From an uncultured Verrucomicrobiota bacterium (lineage in GTDB: Bacteria; Verrucomicrobiota; Kiritimatiellia; SS1-B-03-39; UBA6053): DNA of 64,000 nucleotides. Position 1 is the stretch's first letter. Each line of letters starts with the position of its first letter. The translations under genes were made by a program, and so were the position numbers. The notes below the pieces were generated by a model, which ran no database searches, had not been told where the DNA came from, and saw nothing but the letters and a program-made list of their open reading frames with translations. Positions 58,613 to 64,000 of the stretch are shown piece by piece. The DNA lies in assembly GCA_937127435.1 (NCBI GenBank), contig CAKZLZ010000124.1, forward strand, positions 28,602-92,601, written 5' to 3'.

Positions 58613-61162
58613 ATGAACAAAACCCAACGTTCCAACCGATCCTCTCTCATGCTCCCCATCTACGACATTCAATCCGAACTGACCGATGCCTTGACCCGGG
58701 GCAACCGGATCATTTTGCAGGCCCCCACCGGATCAGGAAAATCCACCCAGGTGCCGCAAATGGTTTTAGATGCGGGCCTGATTGATTCGCAAAAAGAAAT
58801 CGCGGTCATGCAACCCCGCCGATTGGCGGCCCGCATGTTGGCCAAACGGGTGGCTTTTGAACGTAAAGGATCTTTGGGCGGAGAAGTCGGATATCAGGTA
58901 AGGCTGGACCGTAAAGTTGGACCCGAAACCCGGATCCGGTATGTGACCGAAGGAATACTGCTGAGAGAATGGCTGAACCGTCCCCAACTGGATCATGTGG
59001 GTTGCCTCATCTTTGACGAGTTTCATGAACGTCACCTCTACGGAGATCTTTCGCTCGCACACGCCTTGCACTTGCAGGCCACGGACCGGCCGGATTTGAA
59101 GATTATTTTGATGTCTGCCACCCTGGACACCGAACCGCTGCAAGCCTTCCTTCCGGATGCGCAATTGTTAAAATCCGAAGGGCGCAGCTTCCCGGTAGAC
59201 ATTCATTATTTGGATCGTGATCCGCGGGCCAACCGGGTCGATATTTGGCAGTCAGCGGCCGACACCGCAAACCGCCTGGCCGAAAAAACCGACGGCGACA
59301 TTCTGATCTTTATGCCCGGGGGATTTGAGATTGACCGGACGCTTGATGCATTAAAACGAAGCCCGGTCGGCAAAGCCTCCCTTTGTTTGCCTCTCCACGG
59401 ATCCTTAACGCCCGACCAACAGGATTTGGCCGTAGCTCCCGCCTCTCAAAGGCGCATCATCGTCTCCACCAACATTGCGGAAACTTCCCTCACCATCGAC
59501 GGTGTCACCGGTGTCATCGACAGCGGATTGGCCCGGGTGGCCCGCTTCGATCCCGTGCGCGGGGTGGATCAACTGAATGTCGAATCCATTTCCCGCGCCT
59601 CTGCGGATCAACGCGCCGGACGGGCAGGTCGCACCGCTCCGGGCATCTGCGTGCGCCTGTGGACCGAAGCCGGAAACCGCAGCCGCCCAATTCGCGAAAC
59701 CCCGGAAATCCACCGGGTGGATCTCTCCGAATCCGTGCTGACGTTCCGCGCCCTGGGCGTCAAAGACTGGTCGACCCTCGCCCTGCCCGATCCCCCGGAG
59801 GCAAGTGTACTGGAGGCCACCGAAAAATTCCTCCATCAACTGGGCGCTCTCAACCGGGAAGGCGATCTCACTCCTTTGGGCCGAAATCTTTTGGACTATC
59901 CCGCCCATCCGCGGATTGGCCGCTTGATGCTGGAAGCGGAATCCCGGGGCGTCGCCGAATCCGCAGCCCTGATTGCGGCCCTGCTCCAGGGACGCCCCCT
60001 GCTGCTTAGAAAAATATCCTCTTCCGCCCGTCAACAGCAACTGGATCTGTTCTCCGGAGACGGCGCTTCGGATCTGCTGATGCAACTGCAGGCCTGCGAA
60101 TGGGCGGCGGCCGTGCGCTTCGATCGAAATCAGTGTCAGGAACTGGGCATCCACGCCCTCACCGCCCGGCAGGCCATCCAAAGTGCCAAACTTTTTTTGC
60201 GTAACCGAAGTTCAAGTAAAACTGCAAAAGATCCCGCCACCGAATTGCGGAAATGTTTGGCGGTGGCCTTCGCCGACCACCTCGCTTTGCGACGTCCACA
60301 TACCCGGCGCTGCGATCTGATGGACGGCCGGGTGGCGGAAATCGATAAAGACAGTATTTGTGAAGAGGCGGAACTCATGGTGGCGGCAGAAATCCGTGAT
60401 CCCGAGCGCGCCAAAACTCCGTTCCTGACCGGCCTCACCCGGGTGGAGGAAGATTGGCTGCGCGAACTGTGGCCGGATCAGTTTGAGGAAAGAAAAGATC
60501 TCCGCTACGACGAGCAGGCCAAGCGGGTGCTATGCGAATCCCGAAAGCAGTTGGGAGAATTGATTCTGGAAAGCAAACTCAGTCATGAAGTAAGCGATGA
60601 CGATGCCGGACGTCTGCTCATGGAAGCCGTAACCGCAGGCAAAGTGCCTCTCCCCGGATGGGATGACGGTGTCGACGCCTGGATCACCCGCCTCAACTGC
60701 CTCGCGGAATGGCAACCGGACTGGGGCCTCCCGCCCTTGGAAGAAGAGGACCGGCACTTGTTGTTGGAGCATATGCTTTGCGGATGCAGAACCCGCAAAG
60801 ATGTCAAAAATTTGGACATCCGCTCTCAGGTGGAAAACTGGCTGAATCCCATGCAACGGAAACTGGTCAAAGAACACTGTCCCACCCGCATCAAACTTCC
60901 CAACGGACGGGATGCACGGGTACGATATGAAAGAGGATCCGCCCCGGTGGTCTCCTCAAAGCTCCAGGACTTTTTCGGGATGAACCAAAGCCCCAAAGTC
61001 GGAGGCGGCACCATCGCCTGCAAAGTGGAATTGCTTGCCCCCAACCGACGGCCCGCCGCCCTCACCGACGACCTCGCCGGCTTTTGGAAAAACGGCTATC
61101 TCCTGGTCCGCAAAGATCTGAAAGGCCGCTACCCCAAACACGACTGGCCGGAAACGGTGTAA
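58613..61162 (+). CDS. hrpB: ATP-dependent RNA helicase HrpB
   Basis: 849 aa from the ATG at 58613 (MNKTQRSN); an upstream in-frame extension to 58460 crosses a hairpin and is unlikely. DEAH-box type: Walker A APTGSGKST (residues 37-45), IFDEFHERHL, MSATLDT, STNIAETSLTIDGVTGVIDSGLAR and QRAGRAGR. The C-terminal end (LQDFFGMNQSPKVGGGTI and LRRNP-free RPAALTDDLAGFWKNGYLLVRKDLKGRYPKHDWPE) is diagnostic for HrpB. A QLDLF peptide at residues 476-480 matches the beta-clamp binding consensus. It stands alone. Confidence 0.94.
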   Translation: MNKTQRSNRSSLMLPIYDIQSELTDALTRGNRIILQAPTGSGKSTQVPQMVLDAGLIDSQKEIAVMQPRRLAARMLAKRVAFERKGSLGGEVGYQVRLDRKVGPETRIRYVTEGILLREWLNRPQLDHVGCLIFDEFHERHLYGDLSLAHALHLQATDRPDLKIILMSATLDTEPLQAFLPDAQLLKSEGRSFPVDIHYLDRDPRANRVDIWQSAADTANRLAEKTDGDILIFMPGGFEIDRTLDALKRSPVGKASLCLPLHGSLTPDQQDLAVAPASQRRIIVSTNIAETSLTIDGVTGVIDSGLARVARFDPVRGVDQLNVESISRASADQRAGRAGRTAPGICVRLWTEAGNRSRPIRETPEIHRVDLSESVLTFRALGVKDWSTLALPDPPEASVLEATEKFLHQLGALNREGDLTPLGRNLLDYPAHPRIGRLMLEAESRGVAESAALIAALLQGRPLLLRKISSSARQQQLDLFSGDGASDLLMQLQACEWAAAVRFDRNQCQELGIHALTARQAIQSAKLFLRNRSSSKTAKDPATELRKCLAVAFADHLALRRPHTRRCDLMDGRVAEIDKDSICEEAELMVAAEIRDPERAKTPFLTGLTRVEEDWLRELWPDQFEERKDLRYDEQAKRVLCESRKQLGELILESKLSHEVSDDDAGRLLMEAVTAGKVPLPGWDDGVDAWITRLNCLAEWQPDWGLPPLEEEDRHLLLEHMLCGCRTRKDVKNLDIRSQVENWLNPMQRKLVKEHCPTRIKLPNGRDARVRYERGSAPVVSSKLQDFFGMNQSPKVGGGTIACKVELLAPNRRPAALTDDLAGFWKNGYLLVRKDLKGRYPKHDWPETV

Positions 61163-61262
61163 GCGCCAAATTCAGATGCAAGGACCGGCACATACAGGAA
61201 GCTGAACCTATCCCTGTTTAATAAACTCTTGTAATAATCCCCGTGAGTGAAAGAGTTAAACA

Positions 61263-62300
61263 ATGAAATATACGAACCCATATCCTGTACACCGAGGTAT
61301 GACTTTTGGCTTTTACGCCCGTAACGGATATTACAGCAGTGCGGATGCCCGGGCCCAGGTCGAAAAGATGAAAGCCCTCAATATCGAGTGGATCTGTCTG
61401 GTGGTGACAGTGCTGCAGGAGAGCTATGCCTCCGGACGCCAGTTCCGTGACTTTGAAATTACACCTGCGGATGACGAGATTCGAGAAATTATTGATTTCA
61501 TCCACGAAAAAGGGATGAAAGTCCAGCTCCGGCCCATGCTTGAATGTTGGGATGGCACCCAACGTATCCACATCCAGTTTCCAGGAGACGGGGAAATCAT
61601 TCCCGGCAAACCCTTCACCTATTGTGCGGACTGGTTTGAAAGCATGACGCAACGCACCCTGCATTACGCCAGTCTGGCCACCCGGGCCGGCTGCGAAGCC
61701 TACGGGCTGGATAGTGAACTCGACTTAATTGCCCACTTCAACAAACCCTGGAAAGAAGTCGTGGCCGCCGCCCGCAGCGTGTTCAGCGGCCACCTGACTT
61801 CCAGCCACACGCCCGTCGCGGATTTTGAAAGGCAACTTTCCACACCCGGGCACTGGTGGTATGATCTGGATTCTCTGGGCACCAGCTTCTACCATCCGGT
61901 ATCAGAACAACCCGGAAGCAGTTTGGATGACATGGTAAAACATCTGGAAAGCTGGCGAAATCACCACCGGAAAATTGCGGAACTGTATGGAAAACCCTAT
62001 TATTTTGGTGAGGTCGGATGCTGTTCCACCGCCGGAGCTACCCGCAAACCGGCCGGCTGGAACAACCCCGGAGGCTTTGACGGCAATGAACAGGCTTTGT
62101 TTCTGGAGGCAATACTGCGAACGTTCTGGGAGGAACCCTGGTGGATGGGCATGTACTGGTGGAAATGGGATGAACAAAATGACCGCCCCTGGTTTCGGAA
62201 TGATCCCGCCGGGGATAAGGGCTTTACCCTTGACGGGAAACCCGCAGCCCATGTGCTCCGTGATTATTATGGCAAACCGAACCGGAATGCCGTCCGTTAG
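61263..62300 (+). CDS. GH113-like glycoside hydrolase (TIM barrel)
   Basis: 345 aa with no signal peptide. The barrel layout matches GH113 mannanase-like enzymes: RGMTFGFYARNGYYSS, WICLVVTVLQESYAS, KGMKVQLRPMLECWDGT, then GLDSELDLIAHF with Glu152 as likely acid/base and YYFGEVGCCSTAGA with Glu250 as likely nucleophile, and GMYWWKWDEQND. Family members cleave beta-mannan oligosaccharides; here the substrate is unverified and the cytoplasmic location suggests oligosaccharide processing. A nearby DUF2264 gene supports a carbohydrate role. Confidence 0.75.
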   Translation: MKYTNPYPVHRGMTFGFYARNGYYSSADARAQVEKMKALNIEWICLVVTVLQESYASGRQFRDFEITPADDEIREIIDFIHEKGMKVQLRPMLECWDGTQRIHIQFPGDGEIIPGKPFTYCADWFESMTQRTLHYASLATRAGCEAYGLDSELDLIAHFNKPWKEVVAAARSVFSGHLTSSHTPVADFERQLSTPGHWWYDLDSLGTSFYHPVSEQPGSSLDDMVKHLESWRNHHRKIAELYGKPYYFGEVGCCSTAGATRKPAGWNNPGGFDGNEQALFLEAILRTFWEEPWWMGMYWWKWDEQNDRPWFRNDPAGDKGFTLDGKPAAHVLRDYYGKPNRNAVR

Positions 62301-62315
62301 GCCATCAACTGAGAT

Positions 62316-63269
62316 TTAGATTTTTTTAAGCTTCGATTTTTTCAGCCACACTGCGGCTTCATTCGAGGTGTCGAAGTAAATACCGCTTTTGACCGCAAGG
62401 ATTCCCCGAATATCGTGGATATGACTCTGATCATTGATATCTTCGGAATCCTCAAAATATTCAAATAGTTTTATCATCCGCATATAACCCTCGCGCTCCT
62501 CTTCACCACCGACCTCTATAAGCCCCCGGCATGCGTTGGTTGCATAAAAAGGGTGTATCTGATTCCGGATATCCCGACGTTCTTCAGCGTTCAGAGAGGC
62601 AATCGACGCATAGAGTTCCAGTTGTTGCGAAGACATTATATCAAAAACGGCGACCGCCGTTTCCCGGTCTCCGCAATCCAGCAATGCTCTGGCGGCGGTA
62701 AAACGGACGAAGATGTTCGGGTCATTTGTGAGCTCCTGCAAAGCCGGTATGGCCTCTTCCATTTTTAACAAACCGAGGACATAGGCCGCGTAACCACCGC
62801 CCAAACCGCCGTGCTCACAATGCTGGATAAGATTCTGCAGAGTCGATTCCTCCGCGCGGTCAATCATCTGATCCTTGTGATATCCAGCGAAAACAAGCGG
62901 AAGCGATTCCGGATCCTGCGGCACCCACATGGAATAAAGTTTTTTAATCGCCCGGCCACGGACCAAAGGATCTGAATCGTAAGTCATCCTTTTCAGAAAA
63001 GCGACATAGTCATCATCAGGGAGTGAGTAGAAATACCCCACCACAATGAGAACCCGTTCTCTTATCAAAGGATCTTTTGCATTTATGCGGGTTTCGAAAA
63101 ACATACATCGCGACGCGGTCCGTGGAAACATCGAGGCATGAATGTATTCATTCCTCTCCGCAGCTTTCGGACGATACATCGCCACTTGATTCGCTTCCCA
63201 TTGCCCCTTTGGCGTACAGCATCCTCCCACCAGGAGAAGAGTCAGAATCATTAAAAGTAAATTTTTCAT
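62316..63269 (-). CDS. lipoprotein with HEAT-like repeats
   Basis: 317 aa with a lipoprotein signal (MKNLLLMILTLLLVGGC, Cys17). Repeating helical pairs fit HEAT repeats: KDPLIRERVLIVVGYFY, SDPLVRGRAIKKLYSM, MEEAIPALQELTNDPNIFVRFTAARALLDCGD. It is expected in the outer or inner membrane facing the periplasm and to act as a protein-binding scaffold. No enzymatic role is suggested. Confidence 0.75.
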   Translation of the reverse strand: MKNLLLMILTLLLVGGCCTPKGQWEANQVAMYRPKAAERNEYIHASMFPRTASRCMFFETRINAKDPLIRERVLIVVGYFYSLPDDDYVAFLKRMTYDSDPLVRGRAIKKLYSMWVPQDPESLPLVFAGYHKDQMIDRAEESTLQNLIQHCEHGGLGGGYAAYVLGLLKMEEAIPALQELTNDPNIFVRFTAARALLDCGDRETAVAVFDIMSSQQLELYASIASLNAEERRDIRNQIHPFYATNACRGLIEVGGEEEREGYMRMIKLFEYFEDSEDINDQSHIHDIRGILAVKSGIYFDTSNEAAVWLKKSKLKKI

Positions 63270-63283
63270 AGCTCAGAGAAAAC

Positions 63284-63721
63284 CTACCCTTCTGGAATTC
63301 TCCCTTTTCGCAAGGAACTTTTTTTGAAAACGCCGGGAAAGGCCCAATAGACCAAAAAGACAAACAGGCATGCCGGAAGGAATACACATATCAAAACCGA
63401 TGCCGCGACGTAGTCGATCCCAATGATGGAAAACCACCTTAAAAATAAAACTGATCCATCAAACAACTGATCAGAAAACGTACTGAAATCATCTATGATC
63501 AGAGCCGAAAATATCAGAATGACCGTCCACCCGACCGTGGTAATCGGTTTTTTGAGTATTTTATCGATGAGTGCAAAAAACACAAAGGGAGTCAGCACGT
63601 AATAAACGATTATATTGATTTCATTGTATGACTGACCCGTCCATTCCGAAAGAACAACCAAAGCCCTATAAACGATGAAAAATATTTGATCCATACTCTT
63701 ATTTGTATTGGTCAGCTTCAT
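63284..63721 (-). CDS. hypothetical membrane protein, four helices
   Basis: 145 aa with about three or four membrane helices (INIIVYYVLTPFVFFALI, TTVGWTVILIFSALII, YVAASVLICVFLPACLFVFLVYWAF) and a basic C-terminal end. No family is recognised. An alternative start lies at 63694. It is 14 bases upstream of the HEAT lipoprotein gene and transcribed in the same direction, possibly one operon. Confidence 0.5.
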   Translation of the reverse strand: MKLTNTNKSMDQIFFIVYRALVVLSEWTGQSYNEINIIVYYVLTPFVFFALIDKILKKPITTVGWTVILIFSALIIDDFSTFSDQLFDGSVLFLRWFSIIGIDYVAASVLICVFLPACLFVFLVYWAFPGVFKKSSLRKGRIPEG

Positions 63722-63851
63722 CCCCGAACAGGAAAAAAGGAATGAGATCTATACATCCTTCAGGCTTCAAAAAGAATCTACAAAAGGAGTCTGCCCTTCC
63801 TTAAAAAGGACGAGAGGCAAGAGCTGTCCCGAATGGCACTAACTTAAGGCC

Positions 63852-63990
63852 ATGTAGCAGCCCCGGAGGGGCTAACGCGTTTAGCCCAGGGCAAACGACG
63901 AAGGCGTGCAGCTCTGGGAAAATAGATAACGACATACGGGCCCCGGAGGGGTCCGGGTTTAACGGGGACTCACGCCAGAACCCTTTGCAA
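63852..63990. repeat. GCCCCGGAGGGGC-type intergenic repeat
   Basis: AGCCCC-GGA-GGGGCT (63859-63873) is followed by TTTAGCCCAGGGC, then a second block GGGCCCC-GGA-GGGGTCC around 63940. Short inverted repeats of this type occur as dispersed intergenic repeats in Planctomycetes and Verrucomicrobiota. The region has no gene and is cut by the window edge. Confidence 0.7.
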
Positions 63991-64000
63991 ATGGTCGCCC

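Overview
The window reads as the chromosome of a heterotrophic Gram-negative bacterium of the Verrucomicrobiota, probably the Opitutales/Puniceicoccales side. The pointers are a Verru_Chthon cassette protein A-like gene at the left edge, three PEP-CTERM proteins, prepilin-like proteins, DUF2264 and GH113-type carbohydrate proteins, a TonB receptor, and several intergenic repeat types I associate with this phylum and Planctomycetes. The phylum is an inference from gene content; no rRNA is present. There is no prophage, plasmid gene, complete insertion sequence or CRISPR array. Most genes are densely packed and have ordinary base composition.

Layout. 1-6 kb: 3' part of a Vcp-A-like gene plus a secreted protein, then a minus-strand group (secreted protein, dtd, zinc-ribbon protein, FmdB). 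6-17 kb: polyprenyl synthase, a repeat array, mutS, a ThuA-domain gene, an FAD oxidoreductase, two EF-hand proteins, a YlbF-family protein with a Cys-rich tail, and hflX. 16.7-25.5 kb: a BY-kinase for exopolysaccharide export, a DMT transporter, pyrH-frr, a pseudopilin, an ABC transporter/DUF1854 pair and tatD. 25.5-28.1 kb: a probable copper-uptake locus (small CxxC protein plus OprC-like receptor). 28.2-34.3 kb: tRNA-Pro with an unusual tail element, cardiolipin synthase, and a redox/dehalogenase operon divergent from its TetR regulator. 34.3-43.4 kb: a long minus-strand oxidoreductase island (three SDRs, two Gfo/Idh/MocA proteins, a zinc-less MDR, a quinone oxidoreductase, a membrane protein and an acetyl-xylan-esterase-like hydrolase). 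43.5-50 kb: PEP-CTERM/LacI divergent pair, a decayed glycosidase tail, a pseudopilin, rsmG, an anti-sigma-like protein, a second PEP-CTERM gene, and tRNA-Thr with the second tail element. 50-64 kb: SH3 protein, large membrane protein, tadA, a CysQ-like phosphatase, a coiled-coil zinc ribbon protein, a third PEP-CTERM protein, DUF2264, hrpB, a GH113-like hydrolase, a HEAT lipoprotein, and repeats.

The most unusual feature is a pair of small tRNA-tail elements. Behind tRNA-Pro(GGG) and tRNA-Thr(TGT), the 3' end of that particular tRNA is repeated downstream. Between the two copies lies a shared core: a conserved 26-nt linker followed by two hairpins whose stems differ between copies but stay paired and whose loops are identical. 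A degenerate third hairpin lies in front of the linker. No protein of useful size fits inside. They look like non-autonomous elements that insert at the T-loop of tRNA genes and rebuild the tRNA.

Other points: a 236-bp cloverleaf-like inverted-repeat element (36460-36695), operator palindromes for the TetR and LacI genes, a repeat that supplies the start codon of an oxidoreductase gene, and promoters so close to start codons that leaderless mRNAs are likely.
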